A DNA stretch of 64,000 nucleotides from Clostridiales bacterium (GCA_017615325.1 JAGAAI010000009.1:18763-82762); one strand, 5' to 3'; positions 54,528-64,000 are shown, counted from the first letter of the stretch. Program-made: numbers and translations. Notes: a model not told the origin generated them from the letters alone.

Positions 54528-55724
54528 ATGAACGTAATACTTGCAAGGATGGGTGAAGTCACCCTCAAAGGATTGAACCGCGGTAACTTTGAGATCAGGC
54601 TCAAGGGCAACCTCAAGTACCGCCTTAAGAAGTACGGCAAGCTCAAGATCTACCAGAGCCAGAGCAGGATCTGGATCGAGCCCCATTCCGAGGACAATCC
54701 CTTTTTCGAGAACGAAGAGAAGTGCAAGGAAGTAATGAATGCCGTAACCCAGGTCTTCGGCATTGTATCCGTGTCTTTTGCAAGAAAGTTCGAAGGCGGC
54801 TACGGGGAGATCGAGAAGAACGCGGTTGAATATACCGAGCAGTTCTTAAAAGATAACCCTGAGTTCAAGACTTTTAAGGTTGAATCCAAGAGAGGAAATA
54901 AGGCATTCCCTATGGCTTCCCCCGAGATCTGCATGGAATTGGGACACACACTTCTTGAGAAGTTCCCGCAGCTCACTGTAAATGTTAAGGAACCTGACTT
55001 CATTCTTAATGTAGAAGTCCGTGACTTTAACTATGTCTATTCAGGCAAGATCATGGCCCACAGAGGTCTTCCCGTCGGAACATCAGGCAAGGGAATGCTC
55101 CTTTTGTCGGGCGGTATCGACAGCCCTGTTGCAGGATACATGATGGCTTCCCGAGGAATGCCTTTGGATGCAGTATATTTCCATTCTTATCCTTATACTT
55201 CAGACGAAGCCAAGGATAAGGTCATCAAGCTTGCTAAGATCGTATCCGGTTTCTCCGGACACATGAACCTTTATGTCGTTAACTTCACGCAGATCCAGCT
55301 CGACATGTATAAGAACAGTCCTCAGGATATGCTTACGATAACAATGAGAAGGGTAATGCTCCAGATAGCAGAAAAGCTCGCTGAGAAGTCCTATTGCCAG
55401 TGCCTCATTACTGGTGAGAGCTTAGGTCAGGTCGCAAGCCAGACACTGGAAGCTATAGCTGCCACCAATGAAGTTGTTAAGATGCCGATCTTAAGACCTC
55501 TTATCGGAATAGATAAGCAAGCAACATGTGATATCTCCAGGAGGATAGGCGCCTTCGAGACTTCGATCCTTCCTTTCGAAGATTGCTGTACTGTATTTGT
55601 TGCCAAGCACCCCAAGACTCATCCTCATCCTGAAGATGTAGTCGAAGCGGAGAAGAACCTTGATATCGCCAAGATGGTAGAAGACGGTGTCAACGGTGTT
55701 GAAGTAATAGAGATTGAACTCTAA
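54528..55724 (+). CDS. thiI: tRNA 4-thiouridine synthetase ThiI
   Basis: A 398-residue enzyme with an N-terminal ferredoxin-like/THUMP RNA-binding part (residues 1-165) and the PP-loop adenylation domain with LLLSGGIDSPVAGYMMASRG. The C-terminal rhodanese domain found in E. coli is missing, as is normal in Bacillota, so sulfur must come straight from the neighbouring desulfurase. GATATTGGAG lies before the start. The PurM-like gene follows after 11 bases. Confidence 0.94.
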   Translation: MNVILARMGEVTLKGLNRGNFEIRLKGNLKYRLKKYGKLKIYQSQSRIWIEPHSEDNPFFENEEKCKEVMNAVTQVFGIVSVSFARKFEGGYGEIEKNAVEYTEQFLKDNPEFKTFKVESKRGNKAFPMASPEICMELGHTLLEKFPQLTVNVKEPDFILNVEVRDFNYVYSGKIMAHRGLPVGTSGKGMLLLSGGIDSPVAGYMMASRGMPLDAVYFHSYPYTSDEAKDKVIKLAKIVSGFSGHMNLYVVNFTQIQLDMYKNSPQDMLTITMRRVMLQIAEKLAEKSYCQCLITGESLGQVASQTLEAIAATNEVVKMPILRPLIGIDKQATCDISRRIGAFETSILPFEDCCTVFVAKHPKTHPHPEDVVEAEKNLDIAKMVEDGVNGVEVIEIEL

Positions 55725-55735
55725 AGGATTGATCC

Positions 55736-56764
55736 ATGCAGATAGGTAAGCTCACAAATAAGCAATTGGAAGATCTGGTCTTATCAAGACTCCCGTCGCT
55801 GTCGTCATCTACAGTTGTTGGTGCCGGCATAGGAGCTGACTGTGCATGGCTTAAATCAGAAGACGGCATGATCGTCACATCGTCTGATCCCATAACAGCC
55901 GGAGGCAACTGCGCAGGAACTCTGGCTGTAAGCGTGTCATGCAACGACATCGCAGCCTGCGGAGTCCGTCCGACAGGATTGCTTCTTGTTCTGATAGCAC
56001 CTCCCAAGGCTGAAGAAGAAGACATAATCAACATAGTCGAACAGGCTTCAGCAGAGGCTAAGAGACTTGGTGTAGATATCGTGGGCGGCCATACTGAAGT
56101 ATCAGATGTGGTAAACGATTTCGTAGTAATCTCAACTGCTATCGGTAATGTTTCCAAGAACGATCCGGTCATCAAGGGAAGAGCCTCAGCAGGCGACAGC
56201 CTCATAATCACGAAAACATGCGGTATCGAAGGCAGTTACATCGCAGCCAATGTTCACAGGGAAAAACTTGCCGACAAAGTGCCTACTGAATTCCTGGATG
56301 AGGCATCAACTTACAATAAGTATCTGTCGGTAGTGGCAGAAGGCGTATGCGCAGGTAAACTCGCAGATCCCAATGGAACAGTCACAGATTCCGGATTTAA
56401 GGCGTCAGCCGTAAGTCTCATGCACGATGTTACTGAAGGCGGTGTCATGGGCGCATCCTATGAGATGGCTTTGTTCTCCCAAGTTGGCGTCCTTCTCGAT
56501 GTATCTAAAGTCCCTGTTAGCGAAGCAACCCGTAAGATATCAGAAGCAGCAGGTCTTGATGTCTTAAGGCTTATTTCTTCAGGTTCGATGCTTATTGCAA
56601 CGGCATATCCTGAATTGGTACTTGACTCTCTTAAGAACGAAGGAATAGAAGCTTCTGTGATCGGTAACTTTACCGACAAAGCCGGAATATATGAATACCT
56701 TGATGAAGATGGCAAGATCTGTGAGATGCCGCCGCCTTCTGCTGATGAGATATATAAGCTCTGA
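55736..56764 (+). CDS. PurM/HypE/ThiL-superfamily (AIR synthase-related) protein
   Basis: A 342-residue ATP-binding protein of the AIR synthase-related superfamily. It shows GAGIGADCAWLK, SSDPITAGG, CNDIAACGVRP, VGGHTEVSD, GDSLIITK and the C-terminal MHDVTEGGVMGASYEMA and SGSMLIA segments, closest in layout to HypE-like proteins. Typical members phosphorylate a carbamoyl, thiamine or selenide substrate. The usual GDDAA is replaced by GADCA, placing a cysteine in the first motif. Context (desulfurase, ThiI) hints at sulfur, selenium or thiamine chemistry, but no specific reaction is shown. Confidence 0.72.
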   Translation: MQIGKLTNKQLEDLVLSRLPSLSSSTVVGAGIGADCAWLKSEDGMIVTSSDPITAGGNCAGTLAVSVSCNDIAACGVRPTGLLLVLIAPPKAEEEDIINIVEQASAEAKRLGVDIVGGHTEVSDVVNDFVVISTAIGNVSKNDPVIKGRASAGDSLIITKTCGIEGSYIAANVHREKLADKVPTEFLDEASTYNKYLSVVAEGVCAGKLADPNGTVTDSGFKASAVSLMHDVTEGGVMGASYEMALFSQVGVLLDVSKVPVSEATRKISEAAGLDVLRLISSGSMLIATAYPELVLDSLKNEGIEASVIGNFTDKAGIYEYLDEDGKICEMPPPSADEIYKL

Positions 56765-56888
56765 TCTGTACTGATAATTTTGTGTTATTTGATAAAGATA
56801 TCCAACTTGTTTACTTGTTCATTCTATGTAAAAATCTAGTCGTATGCCAAAGACGGCATATAAGGGATTGATTTTAGGGGGTATATCT

Positions 56889-59801
56889 ATGAAACTTAAA
56901 CGTTTTGGAAGCAATGTCAACTTCATGTCTTTTTTTGCTCTTGCACTTGCGATGGCTTTTGTAGTTGTCTTTTTTAATCTTCGTGAAGTTTATGCAAAAG
57001 ACTACTATATCGATGTTGAACTGGGTAAGGTCTATTCACTTGATATTTGGGGGACACCTCAGGAGGAAGAACCTTGGGATACAGGCAAATATTTTTTCTC
57101 CTATACGCCTGCAAAAGATGGATGCCTGATCGTAGATGCCAGTGGTAATGATGAAATTGAGATTGTTGTTAAGGATAAGGACAATAAAAAGATCGCTACG
57201 AATATCGACGAATATGGTTATTATACCGAACAGTGTGTAGCGGCTCTTACCGGAGGAGAGAAATATACTATAGAAGTTGACGGATATGTCTTACGTGCGA
57301 TCTATAACAATTCCAAAGTCGTATTTAACTATAATGTGTCAACTACACAAGGCATAAAGATCGATGCTGACCATTTCCCTGACGAACAATTCCGTCAGTA
57401 TGTAATGGATAATTTCGATTATTCTAAAGACGGTTATTTGAGCGATTATGAAATAAAGGATGTCGATAGGATAGATATTTACATGCTTGATGATGTTACC
57501 AGCATGAAGGGGGTCGAAATCTTTACGGAATTGACATATTTGAGTTGCGATAATCAAGCCCTCGAAACCCTTGATGTCAGAAATCTTACGAAACTAAAGA
57601 CTTTAGATTGTGGCAATAACGACAACTTAAAAGCTTTGGATGTATCTACACTTAAGGATCTCGAACGTTTAGAGTGCGCAAGTGATGATATTAAAGAACT
57701 AGATCTTCATAATTGCAAAAAACTAAAGGTTTTAAGAGCCTTCTCGAATGATCTTAGTTCGATTGACCTTTCTTTTCTTCCAATGTTAGAAGAGGTCCAT
57801 CTTAGCAGCAACCCTCACCTTAGTACAGTGGATCTGTCCCATAATACAAGACTTAAGAAGATCAGCATAGGAAGTCTGGGTACTTCGATCGACTTGTCGA
57901 TCTTCCCTGATCTTGAGGACTTTTCAGCCCGTTACAGCAAACTGGAAAGTCTTGACCTTTCCAAGAATCATAAACTTACACATCTGGATTTTACCGGCTG
58001 TAAATCGTGTGAGAGCGTCAATATCAAGGGGTGTCATGATCTGAGGATTCTCTATGGAACTTCTTCAAAAATCTCAAGTTTAGATATAAGTGATTGTCCC
58101 TTGCTTGTTACCGCATACAAAAATACAGCGGAGACTACGTCAACAGATAAATACATTTATTATGAATATTCTCCTGTTACTTACAGACTTTATCTTGATC
58201 TCGGCGTTGATGTGATCGCAGGAGATTACGATCCTTCCGAAGATCTAAAAGATCTTGTTGAGATCAATGAAGAAAACTTTCCTGACGAAGAATTCAGAAC
58301 CTCTCTATCTTCCTGGTCGTATGATAGAGACGAAAATGGTTGGTTCAGCAAAGAAGAGTTGAAAAAGATAAAGTCACTCTACTTGAGCCGTAAGTATGGC
58401 GGTAAAAGAATACAGTCTTTGAAGGGGATCGAGTATTTTACGGAAATAACAAGTCTCAACTGTTCATACAATAATCTGACGGAATTGGATGTCTCAAAAA
58501 ACACTAAACTCGAGATAATTGACTGCCGTCTGTGTTATTTGGAAAAGATTACTCTTTTCAACCCGAATCTTACGGAGTTATATTGCTCTAATAATTATCT
58601 GACCGGTTTGGACCTTTCCGGTTCACCAAAACTAAAGGTGCTGGAATGCCAGAAAAATGTGAGCATTAAGGATCTTAATATAACAGGTTGTAACGATATT
58701 GAATATCTTTCGTGCTTCAGGAATAATATCGACAGCATTGATATTAAAAATATTATGAATCTTTCCAAGGCGTATAACCAGGGAGATCAAGGTGGAGTAG
58801 GATTGGTCTTAGAAGATGGTAATAGTTACTCCGGAACCGGCTATGTGTTGAAGACGGGTTCTAAAACATATGCTCTTTATGTAGATAACAAAACAAAGAT
58901 TACCGCTTTTATCCCGACACCTACGCCGACAGCCTCTCCGATTCCGACTGCTACTCCAACGGCAAAGCCTTCGGGTAAGCCAACATCCAAGCCTACTGGC
59001 TCTCCTGCTGAACCTACAAAGGCAGCTTCTGTATCGCTTACTTTAAATAAGAAGACAGTCAATATTGTATGCGGTAAGACAGATACATTGAAGGCAACCC
59101 TTAAGGGTTCTAATACCAAGGTCGCTTGGAAGTCTTCTGATACTAAGGTAGCAACTGTTGACTCTAATGGCAAGATCACTGCCAAGATGGCAGGCGAGGT
59201 AACAATCACCGCAACTGCAGCAGGGAAGACAGCGAAATGTGTTGTTACAGTTCTTTATAAGGATGTAACAAACACCAAGGACTTCTGGTATGCTCCAACG
59301 AACTATCTGACAGCCAAGGGTGTTGTAAAAGGTTATGACAAGCAGACCAAGTTTAAGCCTGCCAATAAGTGTACAAGAGCCCAGATGGTAACTTTCATCT
59401 GGAGACTGCAGGGCGAGCCTAAGCCTAAGGCATCCAAGTGCAAGTTCTCCGATGTCAAGAAGACCGATTACTTCTACAAAGCATGTATCTGGGGAAACGA
59501 GAATCACATCGTTGAGGGTTATAAGGACGGAACGTTCGGCCCTCAGATCGTATGTGCAAGAAAGCATGCGGTAACTTTCCTCTGGAGACTTGCAAACAAG
59601 CCGAAGCCCGCATCCACGAAGAATAAGTTCAAGGATGTAAAGAAGTCTGATTACTTCTATACTGCAACTCTATGGGCATCCGAGAAGGGGATCCTGGCAG
59701 GTTACAGCGACGGCACCTTCCGCCCGAACGGCGACTGCCTGAGACGCCAGATGGTTACATTCCTGTATAAGTACGACAAGTTCATTAACGACAAAGGATA
59801 A
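56889..59801 (+). CDS. SLH-anchored protein with two leucine-rich repeat blocks
   Basis: A 970-residue secreted protein. ATG 56889 has AGGGGG seven bases upstream; the open frame from 56844 is less likely. After the signal peptide (cleavage near VYAKD) comes a PPC-like beta domain (about 18-140). Two LRR blocks follow, each introduced by a calcium-type loop: FDYSKDGYLSDYE before block 1 and YDRDENGWFSKEE before block 2, each after an FPDE-FR helix. A Thr/Pro/Ser linker, Big_2 domain with two cysteines and three SLH repeats (CTRAQ, CARKH, CLRRQ) close the chain. A clear terminator follows. It is related to the genes at 30043 and 62739. Confidence 0.85.
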   Translation: MKLKRFGSNVNFMSFFALALAMAFVVVFFNLREVYAKDYYIDVELGKVYSLDIWGTPQEEEPWDTGKYFFSYTPAKDGCLIVDASGNDEIEIVVKDKDNKKIATNIDEYGYYTEQCVAALTGGEKYTIEVDGYVLRAIYNNSKVVFNYNVSTTQGIKIDADHFPDEQFRQYVMDNFDYSKDGYLSDYEIKDVDRIDIYMLDDVTSMKGVEIFTELTYLSCDNQALETLDVRNLTKLKTLDCGNNDNLKALDVSTLKDLERLECASDDIKELDLHNCKKLKVLRAFSNDLSSIDLSFLPMLEEVHLSSNPHLSTVDLSHNTRLKKISIGSLGTSIDLSIFPDLEDFSARYSKLESLDLSKNHKLTHLDFTGCKSCESVNIKGCHDLRILYGTSSKISSLDISDCPLLVTAYKNTAETTSTDKYIYYEYSPVTYRLYLDLGVDVIAGDYDPSEDLKDLVEINEENFPDEEFRTSLSSWSYDRDENGWFSKEELKKIKSLYLSRKYGGKRIQSLKGIEYFTEITSLNCSYNNLTELDVSKNTKLEIIDCRLCYLEKITLFNPNLTELYCSNNYLTGLDLSGSPKLKVLECQKNVSIKDLNITGCNDIEYLSCFRNNIDSIDIKNIMNLSKAYNQGDQGGVGLVLEDGNSYSGTGYVLKTGSKTYALYVDNKTKITAFIPTPTPTASPIPTATPTAKPSGKPTSKPTGSPAEPTKAASVSLTLNKKTVNIVCGKTDTLKATLKGSNTKVAWKSSDTKVATVDSNGKITAKMAGEVTITATAAGKTAKCVVTVLYKDVTNTKDFWYAPTNYLTAKGVVKGYDKQTKFKPANKCTRAQMVTFIWRLQGEPKPKASKCKFSDVKKTDYFYKACIWGNENHIVEGYKDGTFGPQIVCARKHAVTFLWRLANKPKPASTKNKFKDVKKSDYFYTATLWASEKGILAGYSDGTFRPNGDCLRRQMVTFLYKYDKFINDKG

Positions 59802-59829
59802 GCTTTTCGGCGATAACTCTGATCTGAAG

Positions 59830-59863
59830 CGGCACTTTCCTCTGTGGAAGGTGCCGTATTTTT
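59830..59863 (+). terminator. Rho-independent terminator between two SLH genes
   Basis: An 11-bp stem with one wobble, CGGCACTTTCC at 59830-59840 and GGAAGGTGCCG at 59846-59856, loop of five, then TATTTTT. TATAAT at 59866-59871 right behind it is the likely -10 box of the next gene. Confidence 0.85.
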
Positions 59864-59910
59864 GATATAATAATATGAGGATTTATTATTCTCTTTGGGG
59901 AGGGATTATC

Positions 59911-62742
59911 ATGATAAGAAGATCAATTGCGTGCAAGTTGGTTTGCTGTGTTCTGGCTGTGTTTATTGTTTCCGGTCTGGCAGCAGTGTTGAGAGAAGGT
60001 GCGACAGCTAAGGCAGCCGGGACATTATATGTATCCACTGCGCAGCAGCTGATCGATGCGATGGATGATCCTCGGAATTTTGATTCTATAGTTATTTCTA
60101 AGGATATAACTATAGAGTGTCCTACTGCTACAGCCGGACATACATCATATTTTACCATCAACAGAAACTTAACGATATATGGCGGCGGTTCATCCGGCAT
60201 AACGATCACGCGTAAAGCTGCTTCAGGAGCAGATAAGTCTGCTCTCCAATCGATATTCGGGATAAAAGGTAACGGTACATATGACGGTATTACTGTAACT
60301 TTACAGGATATTACTTTAGATGGTGGAGCGGATTTTGGGGATACGTCAGTTTATGACCGTATTAACTTGAAGGCTAGTGATGTTGGAGTAGCTGGAAGAA
60401 GTATTATTGATGTTTATGATAAGGCAACACTAACGCTTGATGATAACGTTACGATCAAGAACGGTTTTTGCACCAGCAGCATTCCTGCTGCAGGTGGTTA
60501 CGCCACTGCTAATTACGGTGGAGGAATAAGGATTGATTGTGACACTGATCATGGCGGCGGAACCGTCAATCTCAATTACGGCGCCTGTATTATAGACTGT
60601 TCTGTCAGAGGAAACACATCCGGATATGGTGGAGGAATAGGCGGATATTCATTCTCCAGGATAAATATTTTGGGAGGAACCATAAAGAATTGCTCAGCAT
60701 ATTACGGCGGCGGAGTTGCTTGTACCTATAGTGGTAAACATACCACAGCTGATGCCGGTGTATTCAATGTACATGGAGGTTCATTTATCAATTGTCACGC
60801 GAATTCTGGGGGAGCTATAAGCGCAGATGGTGATGAGACGGTAAATAATTGCCTTTTGGGAGGCAAAATAGAAAACTGTGAAGCTGTTAACAGAGGCGGT
60901 GCAGTTTGCCTGGGTGGTAACAATGACGGGATCCCGGCATTGACTTTGTCACAGAATAAAACGGGTGGTCCTCTGACCGTCAGCGGATGCAAAGATCACG
61001 AACATAATGCTTCCACTGCCACATATAACGGGAATAAATTGGGCTATGATAACATGTATCTTGGCGCTGCAAATTCTCCGATAACAATAATCAGTAATTT
61101 CAAGACGGTTTCTTTCAAAAAGTACAAGGATGACAGTGCTTATGTTCTTGTTTTATCGTTTAAATCAGGATCTCTTATCGGAACGGCTATTCCCCGGGTT
61201 TCTGACGACAATTATAGGTTTGTGCAGTGGAATACCTCTTATGACGGAAGCGGCACAGTTGTTAATAAAGATACTAAAGTCACTAAGAGTATTACCGCTT
61301 ATGCCAGATGGCTTATGGATCCGGTATATGAAAAACCAAGCAGTGTCGAGTTTAAATATGGTGATACTGACAAAACAGTTGCAATATTGAATGCAAGTTC
61401 CCCTTATGGCGGTACAATTAAATATCAATGGTATGAAGGCACTAACAGATATGGAGAGTTTAAATTGATCGAAGGAGCGACATCGAGCGTTTGTACTGTC
61501 CCTTTGTTGCCCGTGGGTTACCAATATCTTACATGTAAGGTTACTGTTGATATGGGAGGTTATTTCCAAAAATCAAGTTACGCTGAAATCTGGACTTATG
61601 TTGCAAAAAGACCGGTAAAGGTCAAGTGGTCTGATACGGAATTAACATATAACGGCAAAGCGCAGCTTCCTAAGGCTGAACTTCAGGATATACTTCCCGG
61701 AGAGGATGTCTCAATTGAACTTAGTGGTGCCAAGACTGACGTCGGGACTTATGTTGCATCTGCTAATCTTGTCGGAAACGATGCGTCAAATTATGAGTTT
61801 GCATGGGGATACAGCAGCACAGTGTTTACCATCAACCCTGTTCCCAAGGTAACGGTTACACCAATTCCTTCCGTTACGAATACCCCGACTGCCAAACCCA
61901 CACCAAAAGTTACGGCAGCACCTACAAAAAAGCCCACCGTAACTCCTTCTAAGGCATCGCAAGTTTCCTTAAATCTTGATAAGTCATCCTTATCGGTCGT
62001 CTGCGGAAAGACAGCTTCATTGAAGGCAACCTTAAAAGGCTCTAACTCCAAGATCAGCTGGAAGTCGTCCGATGCAAATGTTGCATCAGTGGATGCAACT
62101 GGTAAGATTACTGCCAAGATGGCCGGTGAAGCAACTATCACTGCAACGGCAGCTGGGAAGAGTGCGAAGTGTAAGGTCACAGTTCTCTATAAGGATGTTA
62201 CCAACCCCAAGGATTTCTGGTATGTTCCGACCAACTATCTGACTGCTAAAGGTGTTGTTAAGGGCTATGACAAGCAAACTTTGTTCAAGCCAGCAAATAA
62301 GTGTACACGTGCTCAGATGGTAACATTCATCTGGAGATTACAGGGCGAGCCTAGTCCTAAGACGACAACCTGTAAGTTCAAGGATGTTAAGAAGAGTGAT
62401 TACTTCTACAAGGCTTGTATCTGGGGTAATGAGAATGGGATCGTAGAGGGTTATAAGGATGGAACCTTTGGTCCTCAGATCGTTTGCGCCAGAAAGCATG
62501 CGGTTACATTTCTCTGGAGGCTTGCCAAGAAACCATCACCCAAGTCCAAAGAAAACAAGTTCAAGGATGTAAAAACGAGTGATTACTTCTATACTGCAAC
62601 TCTCTGGGCATCTGAGAAGGGAATCCTTGCCGGCTACAGCGACAATACCTTCCGTCCTAACGGTGATTGCTTAAGACGCCAGATGGTAACGTTCCTTTAT
62701 AAGTATGATATGTTTGTTAACTCTAACGGAGGCAAATCATGA
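59911..62742 (+). CDS. SLH-anchored protein with right-handed beta-helix domain
   Basis: A 943-residue secreted protein. ATG 59911 is chosen because GGGGAGGG precedes it and TATAAT lies at 59866-59871; the frame extends up to 59875. After the signal peptide (cleavage near AKAAG) comes a pectate-lyase-like right-handed beta-helix (about 30-365) with repeated GGG-x-G and I-NC/ISGC turns (GGTIKNCSAYYGGG, GGSFINCHANSGG). An InlB/Listeria-type beta repeat (FVQWNTSYDGSGT), an Ig-like domain, an MBG-like domain (LTYNGKAQLP), a Thr/Pro linker, Big_2 and three SLH repeats follow. Such helices act as adhesins or polysaccharide-binding stalks; no catalytic residues were identified. The stop overlaps the next start (ATGA). 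Confidence 0.82.
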   Translation: MIRRSIACKLVCCVLAVFIVSGLAAVLREGATAKAAGTLYVSTAQQLIDAMDDPRNFDSIVISKDITIECPTATAGHTSYFTINRNLTIYGGGSSGITITRKAASGADKSALQSIFGIKGNGTYDGITVTLQDITLDGGADFGDTSVYDRINLKASDVGVAGRSIIDVYDKATLTLDDNVTIKNGFCTSSIPAAGGYATANYGGGIRIDCDTDHGGGTVNLNYGACIIDCSVRGNTSGYGGGIGGYSFSRINILGGTIKNCSAYYGGGVACTYSGKHTTADAGVFNVHGGSFINCHANSGGAISADGDETVNNCLLGGKIENCEAVNRGGAVCLGGNNDGIPALTLSQNKTGGPLTVSGCKDHEHNASTATYNGNKLGYDNMYLGAANSPITIISNFKTVSFKKYKDDSAYVLVLSFKSGSLIGTAIPRVSDDNYRFVQWNTSYDGSGTVVNKDTKVTKSITAYARWLMDPVYEKPSSVEFKYGDTDKTVAILNASSPYGGTIKYQWYEGTNRYGEFKLIEGATSSVCTVPLLPVGYQYLTCKVTVDMGGYFQKSSYAEIWTYVAKRPVKVKWSDTELTYNGKAQLPKAELQDILPGEDVSIELSGAKTDVGTYVASANLVGNDASNYEFAWGYSSTVFTINPVPKVTVTPIPSVTNTPTAKPTPKVTAAPTKKPTVTPSKASQVSLNLDKSSLSVVCGKTASLKATLKGSNSKISWKSSDANVASVDATGKITAKMAGEATITATAAGKSAKCKVTVLYKDVTNPKDFWYVPTNYLTAKGVVKGYDKQTLFKPANKCTRAQMVTFIWRLQGEPSPKTTTCKFKDVKKSDYFYKACIWGNENGIVEGYKDGTFGPQIVCARKHAVTFLWRLAKKPSPKSKENKFKDVKTSDYFYTATLWASEKGILAGYSDNTFRPNGDCLRRQMVTFLYKYDMFVNSNGGKS

Positions 62743-64000
62743 AGATTATCAGAGATTTAAAGTTCAGCAAGCTTATCGCATCTTTTATTGCGGTTATGGT
62801 TTCTGTTTTGACCATTTCGTCTTTGTCAGCTTTTTTAAATGCTGACACTTTGACTATGGATATCGTTTTCGATAAGCCGATTACTCTGGAATTTGGAGAC
62901 GGGCAAGAATATGGATTCGTGTATAAAGCTACTAAGGATGGTGTCGTTGACGTGGTTTCCGATGGAGATGATACTATCCAGTTCCTTTTTGCCGTTCCAA
63001 GAGAACCTGATACGCAATATAGTGATGTTCTGCATATTGACTACAATAGCATGTCAGCCGAAGTTGAAGCAGGTAAGACTTACAGGATATTTGCCAGGTG
63101 TAAATATCTAATTAAAAATAATACCCGGGTTACTTTTAAGTTTATTCCCGGGGGGACGAAGGTTGTTGAGATAAACGAAACTAATTTTCCTGATGCGAAT
63201 TTCCGTAAATTAGTATCAAATAACTTTGACCTTTCAAAAGACGGCTGGTTGACTGATCTTGAGATTGAGAGAGTAACAAAGATAGAATTTTTAGCCGAAA
63301 ATATTACTGATGCAAAAGGCATAGAATATTTTACTTCCGTAAAAAGAATCGACCTTTATGCTAATGATATTGCGTCGATCGACCTGTCTGCTAATACCGA
63401 ACTGGAATATTTAAATCTGGATAAAAACAATCAAATAACATCATTGGATCTAAGTCGGAATAAAAAACTTAAGGAACTGAGTCTCTTTGAGTGCGGCCTC
63501 ACTAGTTTGGATGTAAGTAATTGCCCTGACCTCAGAAGTCTCCAGTTATATGATAACGATGTGGAAAAACTGGATTTTCATAACAACCGCATGTTAACAG
63601 TTCTTGATGTTTGTAATAACAGAAAGTTGACAGAATTGGATCTGTCCCAAAATGTTAATCTAACGAGTCTGAGTTGTTTTAATTCGAATATTTCCTCGTT
63701 GAATATATCAAAGTGCAAGAAACTTGAGAGTATAAATTGTGATGATAACTCACTAACCAGTCTGGATGTTTCGGGTTTCTCAAATCTTAAAAGCCTTAAC
63801 TGTGGTTGGAATAAGATATCATCTCTTAATATTTCAGGTTGCACCAAGCTTATTGATCTTCTTTGTGCCAATCAGAAAGGAAATCTAAAAAAACTTGATA
63901 TCAGTGACTGTCCTGGTTTGCAGACTGCATATAGACTTGGTACTGAAGAAAGTGAAGGGACATACGTGTATAAAAACGGAGATGTCAGATACGATCTTAC
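62739..64000 (+). CDS. Secreted leucine-rich repeat protein, 3' end outside window
   Basis: The frame from ATG 62739 stays open to the window end (420 codons). GGAGG at 62728-62732 lies inside the preceding gene, which overlaps by four bases, so translation is coupled. A signal peptide (cleavage near LNADT) leads into a PPC-like beta domain, a calcium-type loop (FDLSKDGWLTDLE) after FPDANFRK, and at least ten LRRs of the LDLS-N-x-L type through to the window end. By analogy with the two other LRR proteins here, a linker and SLH anchor probably follow, but this cannot be seen. Confidence 0.82.
   Translation, partial: MKIIRDLKFSKLIASFIAVMVSVLTISSLSAFLNADTLTMDIVFDKPITLEFGDGQEYGFVYKATKDGVVDVVSDGDDTIQFLFAVPREPDTQYSDVLHIDYNSMSAEVEAGKTYRIFARCKYLIKNNTRVTFKFIPGGTKVVEINETNFPDANFRKLVSNNFDLSKDGWLTDLEIERVTKIEFLAENITDAKGIEYFTSVKRIDLYANDIASIDLSANTELEYLNLDKNNQITSLDLSRNKKLKELSLFECGLTSLDVSNCPDLRSLQLYDNDVEKLDFHNNRMLTVLDVCNNRKLTELDLSQNVNLTSLSCFNSNISSLNISKCKKLESINCDDNSLTSLDVSGFSNLKSLNCGWNKISSLNISGCTKLIDLLCANQKGNLKKLDISDCPGLQTAYRLGTEESEGTYVYKNGDVRYDL

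Overview
The window looks like a chromosomal segment of an anaerobic Gram-positive Clostridia (Bacillota), probably a gut or rumen type within Eubacteriales. The grounds are strong Shine-Dalgarno sites, sigma-A-like promoters, the def-fmt-rsmB-rlmN-prpC-prkC-rsgA-rpe order, a comEC/holA neighbourhood, TadE-like pseudopilins and many secreted proteins ending in S-layer homology (SLH) domains of the Cys-containing CTRAQ type. I see no rRNA, tRNA, CRISPR array, prophage or intact insertion sequence. Almost everything reads on the + strand.

Layout. 1-5.8 kb: the 3' end of comEC, then two tandem paralogous SLH proteins with DUF6273-like heads and a strong terminator. 5.8-6.4 kb: a decayed C-terminal piece of an Rpn/PD-(D/E)XK nuclease abutting two 72-bp tandem units, each a nested palindrome of TGCCTGTA boxes. 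6.4-11 kb: GH25 lysozyme-like membrane protein, holA, a YfcE-type phosphodiesterase, a eukaryotic-type NADP isocitrate dehydrogenase and a SEC-C protein. 11-15 kb: mreC-mreD-PBP2 (cell elongation). 15-19.7 kb: a methylglyoxal-synthase-like protein with altered active-site motifs, a glyoxalase-II-like hydrolase, pheS-pheT. 19.9-22.7 kb: three TadE/TadG-like pseudopilin genes without their motor. 22.7-30 kb: small membrane protein, TrpR-like regulator, secA, purine nucleoside phosphorylase, ahcY, and a DUF2974 hydrolase with a membrane tail. 30-31.8 kb: SLH protein with leucine-rich repeats. 31.8-40.3 kb: the translation/signalling operon from def to rpe, including the PASTA kinase PrkC and its phosphatase. 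40.5-48.2 kb: a three-gene surface operon (DUF5688 protein, a 2027-residue LPATG-anchored protein with a papain-like head, Cna-B repeats and VaFE-like repeats, and its own sortase). 48.2-50.6 kb: aminotransferase (the one long gene on the - strand), YraN, and a RelB antitoxin with a truncated toxin. 50.6-56.8 kb: aminotransferase, purB, cysteine desulfurase, thiI and a PurM/HypE-like protein. 56.9-64 kb: a second surface cluster of LRR and beta-helix SLH proteins, the last one cut by the window edge.

Taken together, housekeeping operons alternate with cell-surface genes. Five proteins share one C-terminal anchor (Ig-like Big_2 domain plus three SLH repeats) behind different N-terminal modules, while the giant protein uses sortase anchoring, so two display routes coexist. 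Calcium-type DxDxDG loops recur across these surface proteins. Family assignments come from motif recognition in the translated sequence; no database search was possible.
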